In this document: positions 25,576 to 34,544 of the stretch, in pieces
How positions within the stretch are numbered: the first letter of the stretch is position 1
Layout of the letters: each line of letters starts with the position of its first letter
Assembly: GCA_014874355.1 (NCBI GenBank)
Contig: JACWAJ010000057.1
Location: forward strand, 1 to 52,602
Source: a bacterium
GTDB lineage: Bacteria; Chloroflexota; Dormibacteria; Aeolococcales; Aeolococcaceae
Reading direction: 5' to 3'
Length of the DNA: 52,602 bases
Position numbers and translations under genes: made by a program
The notes under the pieces: model-generated
What the model was told of the DNA's origin: nothing
Database searches by the model: none
The model's input: only the letters and a program-made list of their open reading frames with translations

Positions 25576-26765
25576 CGCAGTGGGATCGCCTCGACGACCG
25601 TGCCAGGACCGGCCTCGGCAGTCTGCTCGTCGAGCACCAGCAGGCAGTCGGCCCTGGCCAGCGAGTGGAGCATTCCGGAACCCTGCGACCCGGCCGAGCG
25701 GCCGATGGCCATGCCACCGGGGCCGTCGGCGAGCACACCTCTCACATAGGCGCGCAGACCGACGGGCTTGGCCATCGCCTCGGCGAGATGGACGTGCAGC
25801 CGCCGCCGCTGGAGCGCCGCAGCGCCCTGGAGGGCGCGGATGGCGGGGCGGCCGAAGAGTTCGAAGGTCACCGAACTGCTCACCGGGTTGCCGGGCAGGC
25901 CCAGGTAGGGAACTCCTCCGAGCCGGCCGATGAGCAGCGGCTTGCCAGGCCGCATGGCGATGCGCCAAACGCCTACCGACCCCAGGTCATCAAGTACGGC
26001 GCGGACGTGGTCGTGGTCGCCCACGCTCACCCCGGCGCTGCTGATTATCAGGTCGTAGCCGGTGGGGGCCTGGATGTGTTCACGGATGGTCTCAGGGTCG
26101 TCGCCGGCAATGCCCAGCATCACCGGCTCGCCGCCCGCCTCGATTACCGCCGCCGCTAGCATGGGTGAGTTGGCATCGGCGATCTGGGACGGTCCACAGG
26201 CGGAGCCTGCCGGGACCAACTCATCACCGGTGGCCAGGATGGCCACGCGCGGGCGGCGATGGACGAGCAGACGTTCCCGGCCCAATGCCGCGGCCACACC
26301 GACATCAATGGCGGTCAGCCACCGGCCCGGTTCGAGGACGATCTCACCGGCGGCGATGTCCTCGCCGCGGCGGCGCACGTTGGTGCCAAGCGCCACGGGC
26401 GCCGATACCGCAATGGTGCCGCCATCGCGCCGCACGTCCTCCTGGCGGACCACGGTGTCGGCTTCCTGTGGCAGCGCCGCTCCGGTCATGATCCTGACAG
26501 CCGTGCCGGGCTCAAACTGCGGCGCCGGATGCCCGGTTCTGGCCTCACCCCGCACGGGCAGGACTGCCGGCGCCTCCGGGGTTGCGCCCCCGATGGCCGA
26601 GGCCTGCAGGGCATAACCGTCCATTGCCGAGTTGTCGAAGCCGGGCAATGGCGTGGCTGCCATCACCGGCTCGGCCAGGACGCGTCCGGCTGCCGCGCCG
26701 ATCGGCACCGGCTCGGCGGGCAGCGGTGTGATCGTCTCCAGGAGGTGGCGCAGGGCGGTGTCCAC
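25572..26765 (-). CDS. moeA: Molybdopterin molybdenumtransferase
   Basis: About 397 residues. The MoeA signatures are LPGFDNSAMDGYAL, VRIMTGAALPQEADTVV and the third-domain GVSVGDHDHV and MRPGKP, followed by GLPGNPVSS. It inserts molybdate (or tungstate) into adenylated molybdopterin. GTG 26765 gives the usual MoeA length; a TTG at 26807 would extend it. It shares a 43-bp gap with the divergent mobA gene. Confidence 0.93.
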   Translation of the reverse strand: MDTALRHLLETITPLPAEPVPIGAAAGRVLAEPVMAATPLPGFDNSAMDGYALQASAIGGATPEAPAVLPVRGEARTGHPAPQFEPGTAVRIMTGAALPQEADTVVRQEDVRRDGGTIAVSAPVALGTNVRRRGEDIAAGEIVLEPGRWLTAIDVGVAAALGRERLLVHRRPRVAILATGDELVPAGSACGPSQIADANSPMLAAAVIEAGGEPVMLGIAGDDPETIREHIQAPTGYDLIISSAGVSVGDHDHVRAVLDDLGSVGVWRIAMRPGKPLLIGRLGGVPYLGLPGNPVSSSVTFELFGRPAIRALQGAAALQRRRLHVHLAEAMAKPVGLRAYVRGVLADGPGGMAIGRSAGSQGSGMLHSLARADCLLVLDEQTAEAGPGTVVEAIPLR

Positions 26766-26808
26766 GCTGGTGACTGCGGCTTCCGCAGGTGAGCTAGTCT
26801 TGGTCAAC

Positions 26809-27420
26809 GTGCACACCACCGAAGTCGTGCCGAGCGATGGGCTCACCGGCCTGCTCCTCTGCGGCGGGTCGAGCCGCCGCTTTGGACGTGACAAGGCGCT
26901 GGTGCGTGTCGGCGCCACCACCCTGGCGGAGCGCGCGGTCATGCGACTGCGGGCCGCGTGCGATCCGATCATCCTCGCCCACGGCGACCGCCACCTTGAC
27001 GTGGAGGGCTGCCTTGGGGTTGTTGACGCCGTTGCTGATGCGGGCCCGCTCGGCGGCTTGGTGGCCGGCCTCGAAGCCTCGCCCCACCCGCTGCTGGCCG
27101 CCGTCGCCGTCGACATGCCCTTCATCGACGCCGCACTTCTGACGCTGCTGGCCAGCAGTTGCGCTGGCTTCGATGCCGCCGTACCGGTGACCGAGCGTGG
27201 GCCCGAGCCGCTGCACGCGGTGTACTCGCGACCGGTCGCGCAGGCGGGCCGCCGGCTGGCGGCGCGTGGCGAGCACTCTCTGCGTGCGCTCTTGGGCGAC
27301 CTTCACGTTTGCTACGTCCCCGAAGCCGCTTGGAGAGATGCCTGGGTCTCGCCGCTTTTCGCCCTCAACCTCAATTCTCCGGCGGACCTGGGGGCACTGG
27401 GGCCGGCGGCCGGCTCGTGA
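26809..27420 (+). CDS. mobA: Molybdenum cofactor guanylyltransferase
   Basis: About 203 residues. LTGLLLCGGSSRRFGRDKALV is the MobA nucleotide-binding start; a DAGPLGGLVAGLEA segment and VDMPF follow, as in the family. It attaches GMP to molybdopterin to make the bis-MGD cofactor used by the oxidoreductase downstream. The GTG start is inferred. Its 3' end overlaps the convergent DUF6457-like gene by 50 bases. Confidence 0.9.
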   Translation: MHTTEVVPSDGLTGLLLCGGSSRRFGRDKALVRVGATTLAERAVMRLRAACDPIILAHGDRHLDVEGCLGVVDAVADAGPLGGLVAGLEASPHPLLAAVAVDMPFIDAALLTLLASSCAGFDAAVPVTERGPEPLHAVYSRPVAQAGRRLAARGEHSLRALLGDLHVCYVPEAAWRDAWVSPLFALNLNSPADLGALGPAAGS

Positions 27421-27664
27421 GCTCCAGGACTGCTTGGCGGGCCTCGTTCAGAGCCGTGGCCTCAGCCACTCCGGCGACGCGACGCGCTTCCACGTAACGG
27501 CCGATCAGGTAGGTGGCCAATGGTGCCTGCTTGCGTTCGGAATTGTGGGCGACTTCACCCGCGATCTCCAGGAGCAACTCCTGATCCGGCGCGGACGGTT
27601 CCCCCTCCGTGCATTCAAGGCGCGCCGCCAATTGCCAGAGCAGCGTCGATTCGCCGTCCATCAA
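27371..27664 (-). CDS. DUF6457-like small protein
   Basis: 97 residues, mostly helical and acidic, with EIAGEVAHNSERKQAPLATYL, which matches the pattern of DUF6457 proteins often found next to cofactor genes in Actinobacteria. The Pro-rich tail overlaps mobA. Its biochemical role is unknown; position suggests a role in cofactor synthesis or insertion. Confidence 0.7.
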   Translation of the reverse strand: MMDGESTLLWQLAARLECTEGEPSAPDQELLLEIAGEVAHNSERKQAPLATYLIGRYVEARRVAGVAEATALNEARQAVLELTSRPPAPVPPGPPEN

Positions 27665-27703
27665 TTCTCCTCCGTCGGTTCGAGCGGGGCGGGTTGTGTA
27701 GGG

Positions 27704-27895
27704 TCAGTTGCCCCGCTCGTTGAGATTCTTGACCGCGCCGCCGACTTCGTCCTTGACGTCGCGGCCGGCACTGCGGAACTCGCGGATCCCCCGGCCCAAT
27801 GCCGAGCCGATGTCCGGGAGCTTGCCCGGGCCGAAGATGATGAGAACCAGCACCAGCAGAATGCCCACCATCCAGAGATGACCAGTGGAAATCAT
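27704..27895 (-). CDS. tatA: Twin-arginine translocase subunit TatA
   Basis: 63 residues: a short N-terminal membrane helix (about 4-20), the FGPGKLPDIG hinge and an amphipathic helix, the TatA/E layout. It forms the pore part of the Tat pathway for folded proteins. It is placed back to back with an operon whose products carry RR signals, suggesting dedicated export. TatC is not in the window. The true start is ATG 27895; the longer frame upstream runs into the regulatory region. Confidence 0.9.
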   Translation of the reverse strand: MISTGHLWMVGILLVLVLIIFGPGKLPDIGSALGRGIREFRSAGRDVKDEVGGAVKNLNERGN

Positions 27896-27987
27896 GCGCC
27901 GGACGATAGATGACCGCAGGGGTTTGTCGCCAGGGCCATTCGTCAGTGTCTCGGTGTTATCACGTACACCGAAAGCTATAAGGTGGT

Positions 27988-28003
27988 AGGGCCGTTTGGC
28001 CCT
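27988..28003. promoter_or_regulatory. DosR-like palindrome 1
   Basis: AGGGCC-GTTT-GGCCCT: 6-bp arms around a 4-bp centre, the same geometry as the DosR/DevR box core (GGGAC-4 bp-GTCCC). It lies between divergent tatA and the oxidoreductase operon. A binding protein is not shown. Confidence 0.5.
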
Positions 28004-28066
28004 TACGTTTGACACGGGCTTACGACAGGCGTTCTCGGCACAGAACCCGGGTTTATCCAAAGATAT

Positions 28067-28090
28067 AGGACCGTAGGGTCCTTCGACCCT
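28067..28090. promoter_or_regulatory. Overlapping DosR-like palindromes 2 and 3
   Basis: Two interleaved palindromes: AGGACC-GTAG-GGTCCT at 28067-28082 and AGGGTC-CTTC-GACCCT at 28075-28090. They have the same 6-4-6 layout as palindrome 1 about 80 bp upstream. They lie about 100 bp upstream of the leader ORF and suggest redox- or oxygen-responsive control of the Mo-enzyme operon. Confidence 0.5.
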
Positions 28091-28188
28091 TACGTAATTA
28101 ACTCGCCTTCTCGTAACGTGCGGCAGGAGTTCGGTGACGACTCGACGACTCATATATCCCGTACGCCGCTGAGAAGAGGGTGTTCCAG

Positions 28189-28239
28189 ATGACTACGCAG
28201 TTGTTCAACTCTGTTTGGGGAGCACGGCATCATGGGTGA
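28189..28239 (+). CDS. Possible 16-codon leader ORF
   Basis: ATG 28189 to TGA 28239 encodes [16 protein letters not shown]. Its stop overlaps the start region of the ferredoxin subunit gene (ATG 28232), which would allow translational coupling. A purine-rich GAGAAGAGGG lies upstream. It may be chance. Confidence 0.3.
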   Translation: MTTQLFNSVWGARHHG

Positions 28240-29209
28240 ATTGCAACCCGAGGGCGCTACCGAGCCAACTCAGGAGGTTGATGAGTCGGCCAGCCGCCGC
28301 GACTTCATCGCCAAGGTCGGATCGGCGGTTTTTGGCGGCGTCGTGCTCGCCGGCATCGGCCTCGCCCAGCGCGGTGCCACCGATGTCCTGGCCACCGGCG
28401 TGGCGTCGGCGACAGATGGACCGGCGCCGCCATTCCATATCGCCACCCAGGCCAGCGAGGACGTCCTCATCAAGATGCAGCGTGAACTGAGCCGCGCTCT
28501 GGCCAAGACGATGGATCAGCGCCGCTGGGGCATGGTCATCGACACGCGCAAATGCATCGGCTGTTCGGCCTGCACCGTCGGCTGCGTCATGGAAAACAAG
28601 CTGCCACCGGGAGTCGTGTACAGGCCGGTCCTCCAGACCGAGGTGGGCACCTACCCCGATGTGACGCGCAAGTTCATCCCGCGTCCCTGCATGCATTGCG
28701 ACAACCCACCATGCGTGCCAGTCTGCCCGGTGGGTGCAACCGGAAAGCGGTCCGACGGCATCGTCTACATCGACTACGACCGTTGTATCGGCTGCCGCTA
28801 CTGCATCACCGCCTGCCCCTACCAGGCGCGAACCTTCGACTTCGGCGGCAAGTGGACCGATGGCGCGGCTGGAGGCTCGGACGGCGCCCTGGCGCTGGAG
28901 TCCGGGCGGGAGTACCAGGATCCGCCCAACTTCGAGTACGGAGAATCGTGGACCCGGCCCCGCGACGGGGTGCTGGCCGGCACCGCGCCCCACAGCCCCA
29001 TCGGCAATGCCCGCAAGTGCCACTTCTGTGCCCATCGGCTTGCCGAGGGAATGCTGCCGATGTGTGTGAGCACCTGTGTCGGCCGCGCCACGTTCTTCGG
29101 CGATCTCAATGACCCCGAATCATTGGTTTCGGAACTGGCGGCCGGCGCCAATGCCACCCGTCTCAAGGAAGACATGGGCACCGAACCCAAGGTCTACTAC
29201 CTCGCATGA
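28232..29209 (+). CDS. Tat-exported 4Fe-4S subunit of Mo/W oxidoreductase
   Basis: 325 residues. An N-terminal Tat-type signal ([10 protein letters not shown], then a hydrophobic stretch to about 45) precedes four cysteine clusters typical of DmsB/TtrB-type electron-transfer subunits: [11 protein letters not shown] (108-118), [26 protein letters not shown] and [20 protein letters not shown]. It should hold four 4Fe-4S clusters between the membrane subunit and the catalytic subunit. The next gene starts inside its stop codon (ATGA). A signal on this subunit suggests an outward-facing complex. Confidence 0.9.
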   Translation: MGELQPEGATEPTQEVDESASRRDFIAKVGSAVFGGVVLAGIGLAQRGATDVLATGVASATDGPAPPFHIATQASEDVLIKMQRELSRALAKTMDQRRWGMVIDTRKCIGCSACTVGCVMENKLPPGVVYRPVLQTEVGTYPDVTRKFIPRPCMHCDNPPCVPVCPVGATGKRSDGIVYIDYDRCIGCRYCITACPYQARTFDFGGKWTDGAAGGSDGALALESGREYQDPPNFEYGESWTRPRDGVLAGTAPHSPIGNARKCHFCAHRLAEGMLPMCVSTCVGRATFFGDLNDPESLVSELAAGANATRLKEDMGTEPKVYYLA

Positions 29210-30462
29210 GGAGCCAGCAAATCGTGAAGCGCGCAATTCTCTGGACACTCTGGATCTGCATCGCCGTTGTCGGCGGCATCGGCATCGTGGAGCGCTTGAT
29301 ATCCGGTCATGACCTGGCCGGCTACACCAGCTACGTCCCGTGGGGGCTATGGGTAGCCACCTACATCTACTTCATCGGCCTCTCGGCCGGAGCGTTCCTG
29401 CTCTCGAGCATGGTGTACGTCTTCAAAGTGCGCCGCCTGGAGCGAATAGCCAAGCTGTCGCTGTTCGTTGCCGTGATCACCCTGGTGATGGCACTGCTGA
29501 CCATCCTCTTCGACATCGGTCACATGGAGCGGTTCTTCTTCGTCTACATCCATCCCCAGTTCCACTCGATGATGGCCTGGATGGTGTGGCTGTACACCGC
29601 CTACTTCCTGCTGTTGCTCGGCGAAATGTACTTCGCGCTCCGGCGCGACGTCGTCGCCGCGGCTACAGACGGCGGTTCGGGCCACCGGGTGGTGTCGTTC
29701 CTGGCGCGCGGCCGCACCAAGCCGCTCTCGACTGCCGAGGTCGAGCGTGACGACCGGGCGCTGCGTGTCCTGGGAACCATTGGGGTGCCGCTGGCCATCG
29801 CCTTCCACGGCGGCGTTGGCGCCCTTTTCGGAACCGTGGCGGCGCGGGTTGTCTGGCACAGCCCGATCTATCCCATCCTGTTCCTCACCGGTGCGCTGGT
29901 ATCCGGTGGCGCGCTCATGACCTTCGTGGTTGCATTCCTGTGGCCGCGGCGCGACCGTGACTGGCGTGAGCTGATCGTCTATCTCGGCCGCATCGTGCTC
30001 GGCCTGGTGCTGCTCGACGTCCTCCTGGAATGGGCCGAGTACTCCATCCCGCTCTGGTACGGCGTGGGATCCGAGGTGGAACAACTCAAGAACATGCTCT
30101 TCGGCTCTTACTGGTATGTTTTCTGGATATTCCACGTCGCCATGGGCGTGATCATTCCGGTCTACCTGCTGGTCCGCTACCGCGGTCCGCGGGTGATCGG
30201 AGTGGCATCGGCGCTGGTGGCCGCCAGCTACCTGGCCGTGCGCCTCAACCTGGTCATCCCGGGATTGGTGACGCCCGAACTCAAGGGTCTGGAAACCGCA
30301 TACCTCAGTGACCGGCTGAGCTACACATACTTGCCGACACTGTTCGAGTGGCAGGTGGTCATCGGGGTCGCCGCCCTGGGGACGGCGCTGTTCTACCTCG
30401 GATACCGACACCTGCCTCTGGTCCGTGAGAGCGGCACAGGCATTGGGGGGATCGCGTCATGA
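29206..30462 (+). CDS. NrfD/PsrC-type quinone-reactive membrane subunit
   Basis: 418 residues with about eight to ten membrane helices. The layout (a first helix [16 protein letters not shown], then [23 protein letters not shown]) is that of NrfD/PsrC subunits, which exchange electrons with the quinone pool without heme. It is coupled to the flanking genes by 4-base overlaps on both sides, so the complex is made as iron-sulfur, membrane and catalytic subunits in that order. Confidence 0.9.
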   Translation: MRSQQIVKRAILWTLWICIAVVGGIGIVERLISGHDLAGYTSYVPWGLWVATYIYFIGLSAGAFLLSSMVYVFKVRRLERIAKLSLFVAVITLVMALLTILFDIGHMERFFFVYIHPQFHSMMAWMVWLYTAYFLLLLGEMYFALRRDVVAAATDGGSGHRVVSFLARGRTKPLSTAEVERDDRALRVLGTIGVPLAIAFHGGVGALFGTVAARVVWHSPIYPILFLTGALVSGGALMTFVVAFLWPRRDRDWRELIVYLGRIVLGLVLLDVLLEWAEYSIPLWYGVGSEVEQLKNMLFGSYWYVFWIFHVAMGVIIPVYLLVRYRGPRVIGVASALVAASYLAVRLNLVIPGLVTPELKGLETAYLSDRLSYTYLPTLFEWQVVIGVAALGTALFYLGYRHLPLVRESGTGIGGIAS

Positions 30463-33400
30463 GAGTCACGCGCCGTACCGCGCTCAAGATGGGGGCGGGG
30501 ACAGGAGGTGCAGCGCTGCTGGGCCCGGCGGGCCTGCAAATTCTCAACCTCATCGGCGAGACCGGCGAGGCGGCATCACCATACGAACTGGCGAGGCCCG
30601 AGAACATCGTTCCCGCGCTCTGCCTCCAGTGCAACACGCAATGCACACTGAAGGTGAAGATCCAGAACGGGCTAGCCGTCAAGCTCGACGGCAATGCCTA
30701 CAGCCCCTTGAACCTGCAGCCGCAGCTTGGCTACGACACTTCTCTGGCCGATGCCGCCAAGGTCGACGGCGCGATCTGCTCCAAGGGGCAGGCCGGCATC
30801 CAAACCCAGTACGACCCGTACCGCCTGCGCAAGGTACTCAAGCGCGCCGGCCCTCGGGGCAGCGGTAAGTGGAAGACGATCTCGTTCGACCAGGCCGTTG
30901 CCGAGATCGTGGACGGTGGCAAGCTGTTCGCCGACGCCGGTGAGGCACGAGACGTTGCCGGGTTCAAGGATGTGTTCGTGCTCCGCGATGCCAAGGCCGC
31001 CAAGGCTATGGCCGCCGACGTCGACAACATCCGTGCCGGGAAGATGACGGTCGCCAATTTTGCCAGCGCCCACGCCGCCAATCTCGACACCCTCATTGAT
31101 CCCAAGCATCCCGACTTCGGTCCCAAGAACAACCAGTTCGTGTTCATGGGCGGCCGGGTGGCGCCGGACCGCGAGTTCTACGCGCAGCGCTTCACCAACG
31201 GTGGCCTGGGCTCGGCCAACTGGTTTGCCCATACCACCATCTGCGAGCAGGCCCACCATGTGGCCTTCCAGTACGCCACCGCGCAGTGGGTGGCCGATCC
31301 TGTCACCGGCCAGTTTAGCTGGTCCAAGGACAAGGCCATCAACCACATGAAGCCCGACTACACCAAGTCGGAGTTCGTGATCTTCTGGGGAACCGGAGCT
31401 TTCGAGGCCAACTTCGGACCGCCCTCGCTGGCCCCGCAGATCACCCAGGCGCTGGTTGACGGTGGCCTCAAGATTGCCGTCATCGACCCCCGTCTCTCCA
31501 AGACCGCGGCCAAGGGTTGGTGGATACCCGTCAAGGCGGGCGGCTCGGCCGACAACGCCCTGGCCATGGGCATGATCCGCTGGATCATCGAGAACAACCG
31601 CTACACCGAGAGCTTCCTGCGCCCGGCCAACAAGGCCGCGGCGGTGGCGGCGAAAGAGCCGTCTTGGACCAACTCGACCTGGCTGGTCAACACCGCCAAC
31701 GGCGCGCTGGTGCGCGCCGCCGATGTTGTTGCCGGCAGCAGCAAGGATCACTTCGTGGCCTCGGTCAACGGTGTGCTCACCGAGGTGGATCCCGACGATG
31801 CCACCAACGCCTTGGTCGGCGACCTCGACGTCACCACCACCGCCAACGGTCTCAACCTAAAGACCGGCTTCACCCTGCTCAAGGAGGCCGCCTTCGCGCA
31901 GACGCTCGACCAGTACGCCAAGACCAGCGGTGTGGGGCTTAAGACCCTAGTCAACCTGGCCACGGAGTTCACCAGCCATGGACGGCGGGCGGCGATTGAC
32001 TTCTATCGTGGCCCGATCAAGTACTCCAACGGCTACTACACCGCCCAGGCCATCATCCTGCTCAACGCACTGATCGGAAACATCGATCACCAGGGCGGCC
32101 TCATCGCCGGCGGCGGCGGCTGGGATGCCAAGGGTGCCAAGCCCGGCCAGCCCTTCCCCATGGCCAAGCTGCACAACGGAGCGCTGACGCCGTTCGGCGT
32201 CAAGCTCACCCGGGAAGCCAGTGGTGCGTATGAGAAGTCGACGCTGTTCGCCAAGGATGGCTACCCGGCCAAGCGGCCGTGGTTCCCCTTCACCTCGGAT
32301 GTCTACCAGGAGATCATCCCGGCAGCCAACGCCGGCTATCCCTATCCGGTCAAGATCCTCTGGCTGCACTACGGCACGCCGGCCTACGCCAATCCCTCAG
32401 GCCATCTGCAGATCGAGATGCTGCAGGACACCCAAAAGATTCCGCTCTTCATTGCCACCGACATCGTCATCGGCGAGTCGAGCATGTATGCGGACTACAT
32501 CTTCCCCGACCTGGCCTATCTGGAGCGCTGGGGCAATCCGCTCGGCACCAGCCCGGTTACAATGACCAAGCTGACCAAGCTGCGTCAGCCGGCGGTGGCT
32601 CCGGTACCCGAGATCGTCAAGGTAGGCGGCGAGGCCATGCCCATCGGCATGGATTCACTGATGCTGGCCATCGCTCAGCGCCTCGGCGCGCCCGGCTACG
32701 GCAAGTCGGGCTTCGCCCCGGGCCAGGACTTCCAACGGCCCGAGGATCTCTATCTCAAGATGGTCGCCAATGTGGCGTGGGGCGACCAGGCCGGCGACGC
32801 TGCGGCCGACGCCGACGATGCGGAACTCGCGGTCTTCAGCCGCAGCCGCCGCCATCTGCCGCCGGCGGTGTTCGACGCAGGCAAATGGAAGGCGGCGGTG
32901 GGTGACGCCAACTGGCGCCGGGTCGTCTACGTGCTCAACCGCGGCGGGCGTTTCGAAGCCGCGGCCAAGGCCTACCAGGGCGACGCCATCGGTCATCCCT
33001 GGGGCAAGCTGTTCAACCTTTACGTCGAGAACGTCGGCAAAGGCAGGCATTCCATCACTGGCAAACAGCTATCGGGGGTTCCGATTTCCCAGTCCCTGCA
33101 ACACTTCGACGGCACCCCGCTGGTGTTCCCCGCGGAGTATGACCTCAGCCTCATTACCTACAAGGAGATCTTTGGCGGGCAATCGCGCACGGTTGGTAAC
33201 TACGCGGGTCAACTGGCGTTGATGCCCGAGAACTTCGTGGTCCTCAACTCCGTTGATGCCATGCGCCTGGGGCTGTCCGATGGCGACCTGGTCAAGGTTA
33301 CATCACCATCGTTCAGTGGCGAGTTCAACGTCGGCCCTGGCCAGGAAGTGATGAAGGTGCAGGGCAAGATCAAGACCATTGAGGGCCTGCGCCCCGGCAC

Positions 33401-33617
33401 GGTCATGATCTCTTCGCACTACGGTCATTGGGCCTATGGATCGCGCGATGTCGTGATCGATGGCACCACCATCAACGGCGAGGCTCGCCGCGCCAAGGGC
33501 CTGGCCCCCAACGCGGTGATGGCGGTCGACGCCTATCTCAAGGACCTATGCGTAACCGACCCGATCGCCGGAGACTCCGCGTTCTTCGGAACGGGAGTGC
33601 GACTAGTCAAAGTGTGA
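30459..33617 (+). CDS. Tat-exported molybdopterin (Mo/W) oxidoreductase catalytic subunit
   Basis: 1052 residues, DMSO-reductase superfamily. A Tat-type signal (VTRRTALKMG) is followed by a 4Fe-4S site with Cys55, Cys58, Cys62 and Cys107, then the cofactor-binding core. Cys262 in TTICEQAHHVAF is the likely metal ligand, as in the polysulfide, tetrathionate and sulfite branch. A C-terminal aspartate-decarboxylase-like domain begins near LALMPENFVVLNSVDAMRLG. The long chain fits TtrA- or SoeA-like enzymes best, but the substrate cannot be read from sequence. The preceding genes and the cofactor island form a functional unit with it. Confidence 0.88.
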   Translation: MRVTRRTALKMGAGTGGAALLGPAGLQILNLIGETGEAASPYELARPENIVPALCLQCNTQCTLKVKIQNGLAVKLDGNAYSPLNLQPQLGYDTSLADAAKVDGAICSKGQAGIQTQYDPYRLRKVLKRAGPRGSGKWKTISFDQAVAEIVDGGKLFADAGEARDVAGFKDVFVLRDAKAAKAMAADVDNIRAGKMTVANFASAHAANLDTLIDPKHPDFGPKNNQFVFMGGRVAPDREFYAQRFTNGGLGSANWFAHTTICEQAHHVAFQYATAQWVADPVTGQFSWSKDKAINHMKPDYTKSEFVIFWGTGAFEANFGPPSLAPQITQALVDGGLKIAVIDPRLSKTAAKGWWIPVKAGGSADNALAMGMIRWIIENNRYTESFLRPANKAAAVAAKEPSWTNSTWLVNTANGALVRAADVVAGSSKDHFVASVNGVLTEVDPDDATNALVGDLDVTTTANGLNLKTGFTLLKEAAFAQTLDQYAKTSGVGLKTLVNLATEFTSHGRRAAIDFYRGPIKYSNGYYTAQAIILLNALIGNIDHQGGLIAGGGGWDAKGAKPGQPFPMAKLHNGALTPFGVKLTREASGAYEKSTLFAKDGYPAKRPWFPFTSDVYQEIIPAANAGYPYPVKILWLHYGTPAYANPSGHLQIEMLQDTQKIPLFIATDIVIGESSMYADYIFPDLAYLERWGNPLGTSPVTMTKLTKLRQPAVAPVPEIVKVGGEAMPIGMDSLMLAIAQRLGAPGYGKSGFAPGQDFQRPEDLYLKMVANVAWGDQAGDAAADADDAELAVFSRSRRHLPPAVFDAGKWKAAVGDANWRRVVYVLNRGGRFEAAAKAYQGDAIGHPWGKLFNLYVENVGKGRHSITGKQLSGVPISQSLQHFDGTPLVFPAEYDLSLITYKEIFGGQSRTVGNYAGQLALMPENFVVLNSVDAMRLGLSDGDLVKVTSPSFSGEFNVGPGQEVMKVQGKIKTIEGLRPGTVMISSHYGHWAYGSRDVVIDGTTINGEARRAKGLAPNAVMAVDAYLKDLCVTDPIAGDSAFFGTGVRLVKV

Positions 33618-34084
33618 TCGAGGCCGGACGCGGCGATCTCGTCGCCATCGATTGTGGTGACGGCGAGATCCGCTGCGTCGCGGCCGTGCTCGATGACATC
33701 GCTGCCTGGTCGGCTCGTGCCTATCCCGTCGAGGCCTGCGGTGTACTCCTCGGCGAGAGGGCTGAGACTTTGCCGGTGTTGGCAGCCACGCTGGCGGCCA
33801 ACGTCGCCGGTCCAGAGGCGGAGCGGCGCTTCGAAATGGACCCAGGGTCGATTGTCTTCGCGGAAATTCGTGCCCAACTCATGGGACTCGAGGTGGTCGG
33901 CTTCTGGCACAGCCACCCGGGCGGGACCTTGGCACCATCCGCGCTCGACAGGGAACTGGCGTGGCCGGGGTTCGTGCAGTTGATTTGCGCCGTATCGTCA
34001 AGCGGGACTGGGGACTTCGGCTGGTACCGAGCGCCTGCGCAGTCACCTACCTATGCTGCACCGCTGCGGGCTCCGTCCCGTTGA
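33614..34084 (+). CDS. JAMM/MPN+ metallopeptidase (Mec-like)
   Basis: About 156 residues. A complete JAMM zinc site is visible: Glu40 (VEACGVLLGE), His99 and His101 in FWHSHPGG, Ser109 and Asp112 (PSALD). Such peptidases cut after the C-terminal Gly-Gly of ubiquitin-like proteins; mycobacterial Mec acts on the sulfur carrier CysO. The GTG start at 33614 overlaps the stop of the oxidoreductase gene (GTGA), so it is made with it. Possible substrates are the MoaD-MoaE fusion or a sulfur carrier. Confidence 0.85.
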   Translation: MIEAGRGDLVAIDCGDGEIRCVAAVLDDIAAWSARAYPVEACGVLLGERAETLPVLAATLAANVAGPEAERRFEMDPGSIVFAEIRAQLMGLEVVGFWHSHPGGTLAPSALDRELAWPGFVQLICAVSSSGTGDFGWYRAPAQSPTYAAPLRAPSR

Positions 34085-34544
34085 TGTCGAGCGCTCCCCC
34101 TGGACTACCGCCGTATCGTGGCATGACCCTCGCCTACCGGCAGGGGCTCGCTTTTACCCGATGGCACCTCTGCTCACGATGCTCACTCAGAGTGTCGTAG
34201 CCATCCTCATCTAGAGTGGCGGTCTACAAGTGGTGGCCGAGCCGCGCTGGCCGCAATCTCCTCCGATGCGGCCGACAGGCCGACACGTAGCCGCCAAAGG
34301 CTGAATAAACGCCTTCGCTCTGGCTCGGCAAAGGCTGACGACCGGCCCATCCACCATAACCATCGGGGGTTCGTTTTGTGACAACGTAGGGGTACTCGCT
34401 ACGCTCGCACCCGCACGGGGTGCCCCTTTGCTTTTACAGGGGAAGGTCTCCTTCCCCTCGCACGTCCGGCAAAGCCGGCCGCGCTCACCCCATCCTGGTG
34501 CGGGTACCAAGCCTCTCCAGCATGATCCCTTAGACTTGCCGGTT
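34085..34544. other. 460-bp gene-free region
   Basis: No supported gene. It holds copy B of the 61-bp repeat (34330-34390) and two hairpins downstream of it: a perfect 9-bp stem with a 3-base loop at 34438-34458, and CCGGC-AAA-GCCGG at 34466-34478. Neither has a T run. I see no remnant of a recognisable protein here. Confidence 0.6.
34330..34390. repeat. 61-bp dispersed repeat, copy B
   Basis: Matches 20382-20442 at 52 of 61 positions and ends at the same ACAACGTAGG. It probably marks the end of the same mobile element as copy A. Confidence 0.75.

Noticed and set aside
29347-30411. A 354-residue minus-strand open frame rich in His and Gln
   Set aside because: It is antisense to the NrfD-type gene, whose membrane helices and operon overlaps are clear.
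34438-34478. Intrinsic terminators downstream of the 61-bp repeat
   Set aside because: The stems are good but no T run follows either one, so I list them only as hairpins.
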